Shown: piece by piece, positions 33,759 through 42,867 of the stretch
Layout: every line of letters begins with the position of its first letter
Position numbering within the stretch: the first letter of the stretch is position 1
Virus record (IMG/VR): IMGVR_UViG_3300032053_000073
Location: 1 to 61,172 of that record
DNA from: a virus
Direction: 5' to 3' (one strand)
Length of the DNA: 61,172 nucleotides
Notes under the pieces: generated by a model
Databases searched by the model: none
Seen by the model: the letters and a program-made list of their open reading frames with translations, nothing else
Told to the model about the DNA's origin: nothing
Program-made: the position numbers and the translations under genes

Positions 33759-35686
33759 AACGTTTCCTTATATTTAACCCAATCACTTTCCCATATTGAA
33801 ATGACTTTTAATCCAATGCTTTTTAAGAAATTTTCTTTTTCAACGGTTTCTTCGTACAATTGAGAGAATTTTATTTTATTTAACTTGTTTATACCGTCCG
33901 GAGGATATATATTTGGGTTTCCGTGCCAATAATCTCCGTTATATTCGTATATTATATTGTTAATAGTATCATATCCGTCCGGAAAGAACGATCTGCCATT
34001 TATTGTCAATTTGTTGTTTCTAAATTCAGAGGGTATTTTAAGATGATCTAACCATTCAGACTCTCCTCGTGAAACTAATTTAGAACAATTAGGGCACCCA
34101 CTACCTCTTAAATGGGAGGCTACGGTTTGTGTGAAAACATTGTGGCGTGGACAAATTATTTTAATTTTATCCATAACAATACAGAATTTAACTAAATCAT
34201 ATATATATTTACCCCTGTGAATTAAGTAAGCCTTTTGATTAAATTGATCTAATGTTAAGCGTTCCGTCTCATATGCGCATTGCCTACATCTAGAACCATT
34301 CATATGTGAAAACGCTTTAACTTTAATCAAATTATGTTTAGGGCACAATATGCGTATTATATCATTAAAAGATTTTATTGAAATTACCGGCGAATAATCG
34401 TAAAAATTATTATGAGACGATCCTGCTTTTTCTTTAAAAAAAATTGCGTTGCGTTTATATCTAGTTTCCGCCTTGCATTTTGGACAACCATATCCGCCTA
34501 AATGATGGTGCGGAATCACGGAGAACGGCCCGTGCGTTTTACAGCCTATATTCACCGCACAGTTTAGGTTTTTAAAATCAAGATCAAGATAAGTATATTT
34601 ATTTCCATGATATTTAACAGAATTTTTAATAAACTTATACTTTCTAGCCGGAATTGTAGAATTGATAACCTCATGCTTTCTGCATCTTGGACATCCGGTT
34701 ATTAAATGATGTTTCGCTTTCTGCTTAAACTTGCCATGAGTTAAACATGTGATGGTTATTAAGTCGTCCATTTTTTTAAAATTAACTAATGAATAATCGC
34801 ATTGGCCATTAAATGTTTTTTGTGATTTAATTGTGAATTCATGTACTGATAGTGATCTTTTTTCTGCTCGAAGTTCTTTGCGACAACCTGGGCACCCAAA
34901 TCCTTTTAAATGTACTATGGGCGCTTGCCAAAATTTTCCATGATCTTTGCATAATACTAATACTTTAGTGCTTCGATTCACATATTCGCTTAAGTAACTA
35001 TACTTGAAATTGTAAACTATATTCGCTAACGCTTTAAAATTTTTATAATATTTAGATTTTTTCTTATTTGCGGAGCTTCTACTACATTTTGGACAACCAG
35101 CACCATTTAAGTGATTTGCTGGAATTTGCCAAAACTCGCCATGCACTGGACAAATAATTAATATGGGCGCGCTTCTATTCACGTAAATTGATTTCGAGTA
35201 GTCATACCCATTATGTTTTTTTAATGCTTCAATAATAAAGGCAGCTATTGGTTTTGATCGTTTTCGTGCAGAGTTTTTTTTAGAACATTCCACGCAGCCA
35301 TGCCCAATCAAATGGTTTGACGGAGACTGTGAAAAATCTCCGTGCATTAGACATGTTATTGTTAACGCGGTAGTATAATCAACATATACAGATTTAAGAT
35401 AAGAATATTTATTATTATGTATTTTCCCTGCCCTTTTAAAAAAGATATTTCCGGTTAATGTTATTTTTTTTGCGCCGGCCTCTTTGCCACATTCTTTGCA
35501 TCCGTGTCCTACTAAATGGTTTAATGGAAGTTGATAAAATTCTCCATGAATTGGGCAAATAATTAATATTTTCGTTTTAGCGTTAATATAAATAGATTTT
35601 GAATAATCAAATTTGTTTCCAAATTTATTTTTCGCTCTCTTAAGGAAATGCTTAAAACAATTTTCTGTGCTTTTACTTCCATTCAT
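33737..35686 (-). CDS. Vsr-like endonuclease with eight zinc-ribbon repeats
   Basis: This 649-residue protein has eight divergent repeats of about 65-70 residues in positions 1-540. Each has the pattern C-x2-HG-x-F-x-15-H-L-x-G-x-G-C-x2-C (for example CPIHGEFYQLPLNHL and CKTHGPFSVIPHHHL), preceded by a helical K..Y.Y segment. The C-terminal 105 residues form the nuclease domain (ESEWLDHLKI, YEYNGDYWHGNP, VISIWESDW). It shares this architecture with the genes at 21815, 47760, 49672 and 60111. Its repeats are much more divergent, so the expansion here is older. Its ATG overlaps the stop of the DnaB-like helicase gene (TAATG). Confidence 0.75.
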   Translation of the reverse strand: MNGSKSTENCFKHFLKRAKNKFGNKFDYSKSIYINAKTKILIICPIHGEFYQLPLNHLVGHGCKECGKEAGAKKITLTGNIFFKRAGKIHNNKYSYLKSVYVDYTTALTITCLMHGDFSQSPSNHLIGHGCVECSKKNSARKRSKPIAAFIIEALKKHNGYDYSKSIYVNRSAPILIICPVHGEFWQIPANHLNGAGCPKCSRSSANKKKSKYYKNFKALANIVYNFKYSYLSEYVNRSTKVLVLCKDHGKFWQAPIVHLKGFGCPGCRKELRAEKRSLSVHEFTIKSQKTFNGQCDYSLVNFKKMDDLITITCLTHGKFKQKAKHHLITGCPRCRKHEVINSTIPARKYKFIKNSVKYHGNKYTYLDLDFKNLNCAVNIGCKTHGPFSVIPHHHLGGYGCPKCKAETRYKRNAIFFKEKAGSSHNNFYDYSPVISIKSFNDIIRILCPKHNLIKVKAFSHMNGSRCRQCAYETERLTLDQFNQKAYLIHRGKYIYDLVKFCIVMDKIKIICPRHNVFTQTVASHLRGSGCPNCSKLVSRGESEWLDHLKIPSEFRNNKLTINGRSFFPDGYDTINNIIYEYNGDYWHGNPNIYPPDGINKLNKIKFSQLYEETVEKENFLKSIGLKVISIWESDWVKYKETLCKTKKL

Positions 35687-37095
35687 TATTCTAATTTTTC
35701 AAGCTTTTCAGAAATATCATCTATACTATATAAATCATACGTGCTTGTGTCAGGCTCATATCTTTCATCAATTAGAGTTGCGCATTTTAGATTTTTTATT
35801 AACCTGCCTTTACCGAGCATGCCATCTCTATTCTTAATAATAGCGTACTCCATGCAAGAATGGAGATCTTCATTCTTGTTATGTTTTATTAATTGTAAAG
35901 CAATATTCGCGTTCATAATCACAAGGGCCGATCTACCGATTCTATGCATACCAACGGCATCTTCAGATTCTTTACCCGCCTTTATTCTATTTAATTGTAC
36001 GGCGCTTAAGACAATAATATTATGAACGCGGGCAAACTCATGGATTTTCTCGGCAATTTTTCCAAGTTTCAGCCAATCATCCATATCTTTTCCACCATCA
36101 TAATCCATTAGACCGAGATAATCTATGACCACAACCTTTGGATTAAATTGAGATTTTGCATCTTCAAACATTTGTTCCATTGCTTCCATTGTTGCGCCAC
36201 GAGGAATATCAATGATTTCAAATTGATTAGGGTAGTTTTTAATAAATTTTAAGGCTTTTTTTATTCTACCCATATCCTCTTGATTTAATTTAGCATTTCG
36301 AATTTTTTGTGATGGAACATTGGCAAGTCTTGACATGACACGATTTAATGTTGGTTTGAAAGGCATTTCTAATGAAAAATACAATACATCGATTCCTTTG
36401 GTAAATTCCGATTCCATATCTATTGTATTATTTTGCATCCATAATTGTATTGCCATATTCATTAGCAGCATACTTTTACCGCCACCACTTTCTGCGCCAA
36501 TCAATAAAAGCTCTCCTGGTCTTAATCCATCTGTAGCATGATCAAGAAAAGAGTATCCTGTAAGAAGCCCTTTGTCAAAGGTAGGGTTATCCATCTTTGC
36601 ATTATATTCTTCTTTAAATTGACCGACAGAGTCTTTTAATGTTTTGCGCTCATATGATTTTACTTGATTTAGCGCTTTGACATTCTGTGTGACTTTTTGA
36701 AGTTCAACCAATTGTTTATTTACGTCTATTCTGCCTACTTCTAAACCGGCCAATTTATCTTTTAATTCTAGGAGTTCTTTTTCAGCATATCTTTTTTTAA
36801 GTCTTTCAAGATCGAATTTATATTCCCTATCATCATAAGATACAGAGTCTATTTCTTTCCAAACATTTTCAACATAATCAATTAATTTATTATTAGTTTT
36901 ACCAAGTTTTTCAATAATAACCCGTTTAGTCGGTGTATCTTTATATGTTTTGATGTAAGATAGGATTAGTGTTGCAAAATTCCAAATATCTGGTTCAAAT
37001 AATTTGGCATCATATTCGTTTGCAAAATCAGCCGAATGTTTTTTATTTGATATCAGAGTTTTAAGAATATGTAAATCTAAAGTTGAGAATGACAT
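35686..37095 (-). CDS. DnaB-like replicative DNA helicase
   Basis: This protein is about 469 residues from the chosen ATG at 37095, after the loader stop codon. An earlier ATG at 37137 lies inside the loader gene. The N-terminal domain (about 1-165) is helical. The RecA-like C-terminal domain has Walker A GAESGGGKS (about 200-208). It also has LYFSLEMPFKPTLNRVMSR, the Walker B VVVIDYLGLMDY and the motif IIVLSAVQLNR. The enzyme unwinds DNA ahead of the phage replisome. It lies directly after its DnaC-like loader, and a Vsr-like endonuclease has inserted at its stop codon. Confidence 0.9.
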   Translation of the reverse strand: MSFSTLDLHILKTLISNKKHSADFANEYDAKLFEPDIWNFATLILSYIKTYKDTPTKRVIIEKLGKTNNKLIDYVENVWKEIDSVSYDDREYKFDLERLKKRYAEKELLELKDKLAGLEVGRIDVNKQLVELQKVTQNVKALNQVKSYERKTLKDSVGQFKEEYNAKMDNPTFDKGLLTGYSFLDHATDGLRPGELLLIGAESGGGKSMLLMNMAIQLWMQNNTIDMESEFTKGIDVLYFSLEMPFKPTLNRVMSRLANVPSQKIRNAKLNQEDMGRIKKALKFIKNYPNQFEIIDIPRGATMEAMEQMFEDAKSQFNPKVVVIDYLGLMDYDGGKDMDDWLKLGKIAEKIHEFARVHNIIVLSAVQLNRIKAGKESEDAVGMHRIGRSALVIMNANIALQLIKHNKNEDLHSCMEYAIIKNRDGMLGKGRLIKNLKCATLIDERYEPDTSTYDLYSIDDISEKLEKLE

Positions 37096-37102
37096 GTAGT
37101 AA

Positions 37103-37813
37103 TTAACCTTTCTTGATCTTTCTAAAATCTTCGCCAAAAACAGGCACTATTTGCATGCTGTTTGAGAATAAGCTTCCAAGGCTTTGTTTTAATGCCCCGG
37201 TAAAACTCTCTAATATATTTGGGCTATTGGTACAGATAATAGTTGGTAGTTTATTTTGTTTTCTGGTTCTGAATATTGATTCAAGGTTTTTTGCGTATAA
37301 TTCATTTGCAGCTTCCGAAGAAGAGAAGAAGCGGATATCAACTTCATCAATTACTAGAAAATCAACAATTGACAGCTCTCGTTTGGCAAGGAACTTTTCT
37401 TCGGACGATGCCTGTGTTATTACAGATATAATATTTGTCATTTCGGAATATTGACAAGAGAATCCTTTTTGTGAAGCTTTTTTAAGTATTGAAATTGATG
37501 AAAAGCTTTTGCCTACTCCATGTGGGCCGGCAAAACAAATTGAAGTGCCGTTAGTATAGGCAAATTTCAAATCATTTACAACTTCTTCATATTTTGCTAA
37601 TAATGATTTATCGCCAATAAAATCTCTTTCCATTTTTAGCTCCCAGTATTCTAATGGAATATTTGATTCGGCATATCGATTATAGGCTATTGATTTTATA
37701 TTTTTGGTATCTGTCGAATCATTTGAGTTTTCTATTGTTAATAATTTTTCCTGTATTTTTCTTTGAGGTATATTGTTTAATGCTTTTGATCTGGAAAAAT
37801 AATCTTGCGACAT
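37103..37813 (-). CDS. DnaC-like helicase loader (AAA+ ATPase)
   Basis: This 236-residue protein has Walker A FAGPHGVGKSFSS (about 95-107), Walker B VDFLVIDEVDIRF and sensor-type TIICTNSPNI. That is the IstB/DnaC layout of AAA+ ATPases that load DnaB helicases onto DNA. It is immediately upstream of the helicase gene, and its ATG follows the TAA of the gene at 37814-38197 directly. The partner relationship is inferred from gene order and family. Confidence 0.85.
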   Translation of the reverse strand: MSQDYFSRSKALNNIPQRKIQEKLLTIENSNDSTDTKNIKSIAYNRYAESNIPLEYWELKMERDFIGDKSLLAKYEEVVNDLKFAYTNGTSICFAGPHGVGKSFSSISILKKASQKGFSCQYSEMTNIISVITQASSEEKFLAKRELSIVDFLVIDEVDIRFFSSSEAANELYAKNLESIFRTRKQNKLPTIICTNSPNILESFTGALKQSLGSLFSNSMQIVPVFGEDFRKIKKG

Positions 37814-38197
37814 TTATTTTGACCCCGTAAATGGATTTTGGTATTTTATTTGTTTGGAATATATTGGAGAGTGTTCTTTTAACTTTTCTGATATAATCTT
37901 TTTTTCTTGTTCTAATTGAAGTTTTCTAAGTTCAATTAATGATTTTATTTTAAAATATTTATCATCTTGATTAATGGTTTCCGGTTGTTTTTCCACATGT
38001 TGTTTTGGCTTTGGCTTTATAATATCAAGAAATATTTTAACGGCTATTACATCTTCAGAAACATTTTGAATTATGAAACGCGATTTACCATCCATAGATA
38101 TTAACACCGCATTTTGGTTTGTCCAATGTTCCACAAATCCATCTGCGCATATTGAATTTTTAAAAAATACCTTAACAAATTGATTTTTTTCTATCAT
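37814..38197 (-). CDS. Replication-linked unknown protein
   Basis: This 127-residue protein begins with an Sm/Hfq-like beta pattern (VKVFFKNSICADGFVEHW, AVLISMDGKSRFIIQNVSED) over about 65 residues. A proline/lysine linker and a helical part follow (SLIELRKLQLEQEKKIISE), then a short NPFTGSK tail. It sits directly before the helicase loader, which suggests a replisome accessory role, but no family is recognised. Confidence 0.6.
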   Translation of the reverse strand: MIEKNQFVKVFFKNSICADGFVEHWTNQNAVLISMDGKSRFIIQNVSEDVIAVKIFLDIIKPKPKQHVEKQPETINQDDKYFKIKSLIELRKLQLEQEKKIISEKLKEHSPIYSKQIKYQNPFTGSK

Positions 38198-38234
38198 TAT
38201 ATATTTTTAATCCTTTTTTTTAATATTCAAAATT

Positions 38235-38434
38235 TCAAATAAAAGCGGCTAATAATTCTATTTGTTCTTTGGTCAACCTAATATTATTAGGAAATTTATT
38301 CGCTCATGTTTAATCCAATATTCAAAATATGTTCCGTTATTAAGTTCAACAGCAGGACCATCTTCTCGATGCCATTTGCCGTTTTTATACCAAAACTTAT
38401 TTCCGTATTCGTCTATTTCTAATCCATTTTTCAT
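38235..38434 (-). pseudogene. Frameshifted DGPA-repeat protein remnant
   Basis: From ATG 38434 the frame reads MKNGLEIDEYGNKFWYKNGK with one HREDGPAVE repeat, and stops after 53 residues. A shift of one base restores an uninterrupted end (KFPNNIRLTKEQIELLAAFI) that matches the intact protein at 53675-54151. The span is 200 bases, one short of a multiple of three, so a 1-base deletion has broken it. Confidence 0.7.
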
Positions 38435-38444
38435 ATTCAAGATC

Positions 38445-38630
38445 TCACATGAAAGTGATATATAGTTCCATTTGGTCTTTTGTTAATCTAATATTATTCG
38501 GAAAATTAAGTTGTTTTCCATCAAGCCAATATTCAAAATATGTTCCGTTTTTTGTTTCAATAGCAGGACCATCTTCTCGATGAAATTCGTCGTTTTTATA
38601 CCAGTTTACGGAATAATCTATAAGTTCATG
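38445..38630 (-). pseudogene. Start-less DGPA-repeat protein remnant
   Basis: This frame encodes NWYKNDEFHREDGPAIE and then YFEYWLDGKQLNFPNN with a terminal LTKDQMELYITFM, closely matching the end of the intact gene at 53675-54151. No start codon is available, because an in-frame TAA lies just upstream and the initial residues are degraded (HELIDYSV). It appears to be a broken copy next to the frameshifted one at 38235-38434. Confidence 0.65.
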
Positions 38631-38634
38631 TTAA

Positions 38635-39972
38635 TCAAATGACTTTTTTCAACGTTTCAAAACTAAATCCAATAATTTTTAATTCTTCGAATGCCGCCAA
38701 CACCCTTTCCCCTGGATTTTGCATTTGAACTAAAAATGCTAGATCCCCGTATGTATTAATGCTTAATCCGGCCTTATCAAGAATTGATTTATATTCAATT
38801 GGTAAAGGAAAAGATCTGCTTAATTGAATTTTATGGCTATTTGTAAACAAGTATTTCATCTTATATTCGACCGACAGGCTTTCTACTGTTAAAAACGCTA
38901 TCGATGTTAATTTTCGTTTAGCTTCCTTTACACGTGTCTTAAAAACCCAATCAATATAAGATTTTAATATTTCCGGATCCGAGCTTATCATTGATGCTAA
39001 CTTTTTAATCTGAAACATTTCATAACAATTAGATGGTTTAGGGCTATTGAATTTAAACTTATATTTTTCATTATAATGCTGCTCGTATTTATTACAAAAA
39101 TACGCCAATACATTAATCGGTCTCCATGCCTTTATCTCCAATTTATCTGTTTCCAAAAACTTATCAAAAAACTTCTTATAAGCATCATTTGGGTAATCAG
39201 AGAAGCTTCCAACAATATCATCATTATTTTGAATCGTCTTCGCCATCTTGCGCAACCTTTTATTTGTTAAAATTTTGTTAATCTTTTTTGTTATTTTAGT
39301 ATCAATCACAATGTAAGAAAATGTAAGCCGCTTAACTATGCTAAACATATTAGAAGTTGAAACATTATATATTTTAGCTAATTTTGTTATTGAATATTTG
39401 CCAGTAGAAAAATCAGATAATATATTTATTGCTATATCTTTGTTTATTTTTTTTCTTTTGCTTGACTTGTATTTTTTACATCTTACGCGCTCAATTAACT
39501 CTTTAGGTATTTCATGATCTTTAGAGAATATTAATCTTGTGATATCAAAAATTCTATAGTAAGAGATACCATGTTTATTAGCCATGTCTCTAACCTTTAA
39601 CCCTTCACAATAACCTGTCAATACGTCGCAAATTAACTTTTTATTAAGCGATAATTTATAAATCGATCCAGCTTTTCCCCCGGACGTTTCATTATAGCCA
39701 TATTTAGCTTTATTTGATTGGTATTGGTTTATATATTTGACTTCGGCAGCGTAAGCTAAATCAGAACTTCCGAACTTTTCAAGCTCAATTATATTAAAAT
39801 TATCCTTGCCATACTTAGCAATAGCGTGATTGATGGCATATTTGTTTTTATCATTTTTGAAATTGGAAATTTTTGCATGTTCAGCAAATCTCTGATCTAT
39901 TGTCTTTTTAGTAACGCCAACGTAAACTTTGTTATTAACAGAGTTTCTAATTAGATAGCAGCAATGTTCCAC
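38635..39972 (-). CDS. GIY-YIG endonuclease fused to a phage replication-region protein
   Basis: This 445-residue open frame starts with GTG. Residues 1-105 form a GIY-YIG domain (CCYLIRNSVNNKVYVGVTKK, GYNETSGGKAG). Residues 110-240 hold two helix-turn-helix units (VRDMANKHGISYYRIFDITR; ITKLAKIYNVSTSNMFSIVK). From Met243 (base 39246) the sequence changes to an unrelated helical protein of 203 residues (MAKTIQNNDDIVGSFSDYPN, WRPINVLAYFCNKY). That Met has AAAGG about 9 bases upstream, so the C-terminal part may also be made separately. The C-terminal part is probably an original replication-region gene invaded at its 5' end. Confidence 0.7.
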   Translation of the reverse strand: MEHCCYLIRNSVNNKVYVGVTKKTIDQRFAEHAKISNFKNDKNKYAINHAIAKYGKDNFNIIELEKFGSSDLAYAAEVKYINQYQSNKAKYGYNETSGGKAGSIYKLSLNKKLICDVLTGYCEGLKVRDMANKHGISYYRIFDITRLIFSKDHEIPKELIERVRCKKYKSSKRKKINKDIAINILSDFSTGKYSITKLAKIYNVSTSNMFSIVKRLTFSYIVIDTKITKKINKILTNKRLRKMAKTIQNNDDIVGSFSDYPNDAYKKFFDKFLETDKLEIKAWRPINVLAYFCNKYEQHYNEKYKFKFNSPKPSNCYEMFQIKKLASMISSDPEILKSYIDWVFKTRVKEAKRKLTSIAFLTVESLSVEYKMKYLFTNSHKIQLSRSFPLPIEYKSILDKAGLSINTYGDLAFLVQMQNPGERVLAAFEELKIIGFSFETLKKVI

Positions 39973-39977
39973 GATGT

Positions 39978-41474
39978 TTATTCTGCGTGCCTATCAAGCT
40001 TATACATTTCTTTTGTCTTAAATATTTTGAACCCATTTTCGTTTTTATAAATACCATATCTTAACTCGGCATGCTTTTTTAGAAACTTAACTTGATCATA
40101 AAAATCAACAATGGCCGCAACCTTCTTACCAGGATATGAACGAATAACGCGGCCAATTCTTTGCAATGTACGAATACTGCTCTTTCCTCCGCCAGCTAAA
40201 ATTAGAGCATTAAGTACTGGTAAGTCTACTCCAATATCAAATATAGTGCTGGCCAGTATTAAGCTTATCTCTTTATTTTCCAACATTTTCTTAACTTCGG
40301 TCCTTCTTTCTAACGAATCATTACCATCTAATATTTCACATTTAATTCCACGTTCCTTCATCATCTCGAATAAAAGTGCCCCATGCTTTATCTGTTTAAA
40401 TAAAATAAGTGGAGTATATTTCTTTTCAAGCAATTCTTCTGCTTGCTGAATTATTAAATTATTCCTGGCCTCATTATCAACTATGTATGCCTTATATACT
40501 GTTTGATATTGCGCCATCTGCATATGTATTGGCGGAACTGAAATAAACTTAATTATTGGCTGAGCAAGAACTCCGCTTTTAATTAATAATGATGCACTAA
40601 CATCAATAATTTTTTCTCCAAGAATACCAGTAATAAGCATATCTGTTCCGTCATCACGATAAGGCGTACCAGAAAACCCAAGAATATGCTCAGGATCAAT
40701 TGTGTTAAGTATGTGCTTTATTGTGTCGGTAGTAATAACATGACTCTCATCAAAAATATGTAGCTTAGATATTTTTAACATATTCACAACCTGAGCCGCT
40801 TGTTCTTGGCTCGGCTCTTTCTCAACTAAATCATCCTCTTCATCAACAATGCCCTTTGGATTTAATTTTAATGATCTTCCAACTGTCCATATGCTTGCAA
40901 TGTTTATTCTCCTAACATTACATATTCCGTTTCCAATAAACCCAATCTCCTCATCAAATAAAGAGGAAAATAGATCGTGAAATTGTTGCAGCAAATCTAG
41001 CCCAATAACATATATGATGGTAGGCTTATTAACTTTTGCAGTTATCATAGCGGTGCAGATGGTCTTGCCACTACCTGTACACGCCCTAACTATACCCTTT
41101 GAATTATTTAACGATACCTCAACTATTTTTTCTTGATAATCTCTTGGAGTTATATTTATATTTTTTAATTTTTCTGTTAAATCAATACTTTCATTTGTAA
41201 TTACTTTTTTTCTATTGTCTGTAATTGTCGGATAATCTTTATTTTCAGCCAAAAACTCTTTGACATTGCTTAATAAACCAAGTAAAAAATATCCGTGTTT
41301 ATCCATTAAATATGTAATGCCACTCCACCCATTCTTATAAGCAGCTGTATATTCAACACCAACTGCCTTGTATGATAAATGTCTCTTGAGCTTGTTAAAT
41401 ATAACTATATTGTTCGTAATATACTGACAATGCTTATTATCATGAATTATTAGCTGGCTTACTGTTTCAATCAA
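39978..41474 (-). CDS. UvsW-like superfamily 2 DNA/RNA helicase
   Basis: This 498-residue protein starts with TTG, directly after an in-frame TAA, with a GGAG about 11 bases upstream. Motif I is ACTGSGKTICTAM (about 128-140), motif II is LHIFDESHVI (DESH variant), motif III is LGFSGTPYRDDG, and motif VI is TLQRIGRVIRSYPG. These mark an SF2 helicase like T4 UvsW, which remodels recombination intermediates and R-loops. The N-terminal 100 residues form a small accessory domain. It lies in the leftward replication block between DHFR and the GIY-YIG fusion. Confidence 0.85.
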   Translation of the reverse strand: MIETVSQLIIHDNKHCQYITNNIVIFNKLKRHLSYKAVGVEYTAAYKNGWSGITYLMDKHGYFLLGLLSNVKEFLAENKDYPTITDNRKKVITNESIDLTEKLKNINITPRDYQEKIVEVSLNNSKGIVRACTGSGKTICTAMITAKVNKPTIIYVIGLDLLQQFHDLFSSLFDEEIGFIGNGICNVRRINIASIWTVGRSLKLNPKGIVDEEDDLVEKEPSQEQAAQVVNMLKISKLHIFDESHVITTDTIKHILNTIDPEHILGFSGTPYRDDGTDMLITGILGEKIIDVSASLLIKSGVLAQPIIKFISVPPIHMQMAQYQTVYKAYIVDNEARNNLIIQQAEELLEKKYTPLILFKQIKHGALLFEMMKERGIKCEILDGNDSLERRTEVKKMLENKEISLILASTIFDIGVDLPVLNALILAGGGKSSIRTLQRIGRVIRSYPGKKVAAIVDFYDQVKFLKKHAELRYGIYKNENGFKIFKTKEMYKLDRHAE

Positions 41475-41521
41475 TTATATGCAGTCTCCTCTGCAATATA
41501 TATCGATATGCCAACCAATTA

Positions 41522-42013
41522 TTAACTCTTAGAGAACTTAATTACATGCATATTTTCCGATAATTTTTCATAATATTCATGTCGGAAAATCAGCGGATTC
41601 ACCCATGGAAATCTGACAACTGAATCGTACAATGTCTCGTCTATTGTTATTGGAATAATAGTGAGGTATATTTCAGATGCAAACTTTAACGCATCTTTAT
41701 ATATTGACCCACCACCTATGAACCAAATATCTTTGTCTATGTCTGATAATGCGACTGCTTCATCTGTTGATTTTACAATATGATTAAATAATGATGTCGG
41801 CCCAAGAATATTTGAAACAACTATATTTTTTCTGTTTGGAAGCGGCTTACCAATATCAATACAGGTTTGTCGCCCCATTATGATATTATGTCCAGTTGTC
41901 ATTTTTTTGAAAAACTGCATGTCCTCTTTATAATGCCATGGAATCATTGATCTGTCTTTTGTCTTTACTCCGATAATGCCGTTCATGGAAACTGCCGCAA
42001 TTATTTTTATCAT
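41522..42013 (-). CDS. folA: Dihydrofolate reductase
   Basis: This 163-residue protein has the family motifs IIAAVSMNGIIG at the N terminus and IPWHYKEDMQFFKKMT, with the catalytic acidic residue in that region. Further motifs are IIMGRQTC, LPNRKNIVVS and DIWFIGGGSIYKDAL. It reduces dihydrofolate to tetrahydrofolate with NADPH, regenerating the cofactor used by the neighbouring thymidylate synthase. Its ATG overlaps the TGA of that gene (ATGA), showing coupled expression. Confidence 0.92.
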   Translation of the reverse strand: MIKIIAAVSMNGIIGVKTKDRSMIPWHYKEDMQFFKKMTTGHNIIMGRQTCIDIGKPLPNRKNIVVSNILGPTSLFNHIVKSTDEAVALSDIDKDIWFIGGGSIYKDALKFASEIYLTIIPITIDETLYDSVVRFPWVNPLIFRHEYYEKLSENMHVIKFSKS

Positions 42014-42867
42014 ATTGCCATATTTCCTTTTATTGCTGGGTGGCTAATATATCCGTCTAATTTAAAATTTTCAAATGACAAATCTTCCATATCTTCAATT
42101 GAACCTATATCTTTATTTATATTAAGCTTGGGGAACGGATATGGCTTACGAGATATTTGCTCTTTAACCTGATTTATATGATTGTTGTAAATATGAGTGT
42201 CGCCGCCAACAAATATTAATTCATTTGCTTTTAGACCAGATGCTTTTGCCATTAAATGAGTTAACGTGGCATAACAAACTAAATTATATCCAAGCCCTAA
42301 AAAGCTGTCAACGCTACGCATTTGAAATTGACAGCTTAATTCATCCCCGCTGACGTAAAATTGCATGAAAAAATGACATGGGTCCAATACGCAAAGCTTT
42401 GAAACATTGGGATTGTATGCACTAATAATAATCCTGCGACTCTCAGGATCCGTTTTAATTAATGACAATGCGTTTTTTAATTGATCCTCTCCGACTGTCT
42501 TTCCATCGCCAAAATTCCTCCATTGCGCTCCATACATCGGCCCAATCATACCTTCGCTGTAATGAAATAAATTACGACTATCCAAAAATTTGCGGCTTGT
42601 ATTCCCTCTCCAAATATTAACGCCTTTTTCCTCAAGCAATTTTGTATTCGTATCTCCTCGAATAAAAAACAATAGCTCCTCAATAATACCACGAACATGC
42701 ATTTTCTTTGAGGTTAATAATGGTATAGTGTTTTCCTTAAGAGAAAACCTTAATATTGTGCCGAAAATAGATTTAGTGCCAATTCCAGTCCTGTCATTTC
42801 GAGTCTCGCCATTCTCTAATATGTTTTTTAATAAGTCAAGGTAGTTCCGCTCCTCTTCGTTTTCCAT
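42010..42867 (-). CDS. thyA: Thymidylate synthase
   Basis: This is a 285-residue protein from the ATG at 42867, which overlaps the TGA of the GuaB/GuaC-like gene (TGATG). An upstream GTG at 42870 is less likely. Motifs include GETRNDRTGIGTKSIFG, FIRGDTN, WRNFGDG, the active-site DPCHFFMQFYV and QMRSVDSFLGLGYNLV. It methylates dUMP to dTMP using methylene-tetrahydrofolate. Together with DHFR, dUTPase and ribonucleotide reductase it makes the phage self-sufficient for thymidine. Confidence 0.95.
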   Translation of the reverse strand: MENEEERNYLDLLKNILENGETRNDRTGIGTKSIFGTILRFSLKENTIPLLTSKKMHVRGIIEELLFFIRGDTNTKLLEEKGVNIWRGNTSRKFLDSRNLFHYSEGMIGPMYGAQWRNFGDGKTVGEDQLKNALSLIKTDPESRRIIISAYNPNVSKLCVLDPCHFFMQFYVSGDELSCQFQMRSVDSFLGLGYNLVCYATLTHLMAKASGLKANELIFVGGDTHIYNNHINQVKEQISRKPYPFPKLNINKDIGSIEDMEDLSFENFKLDGYISHPAIKGNMAI

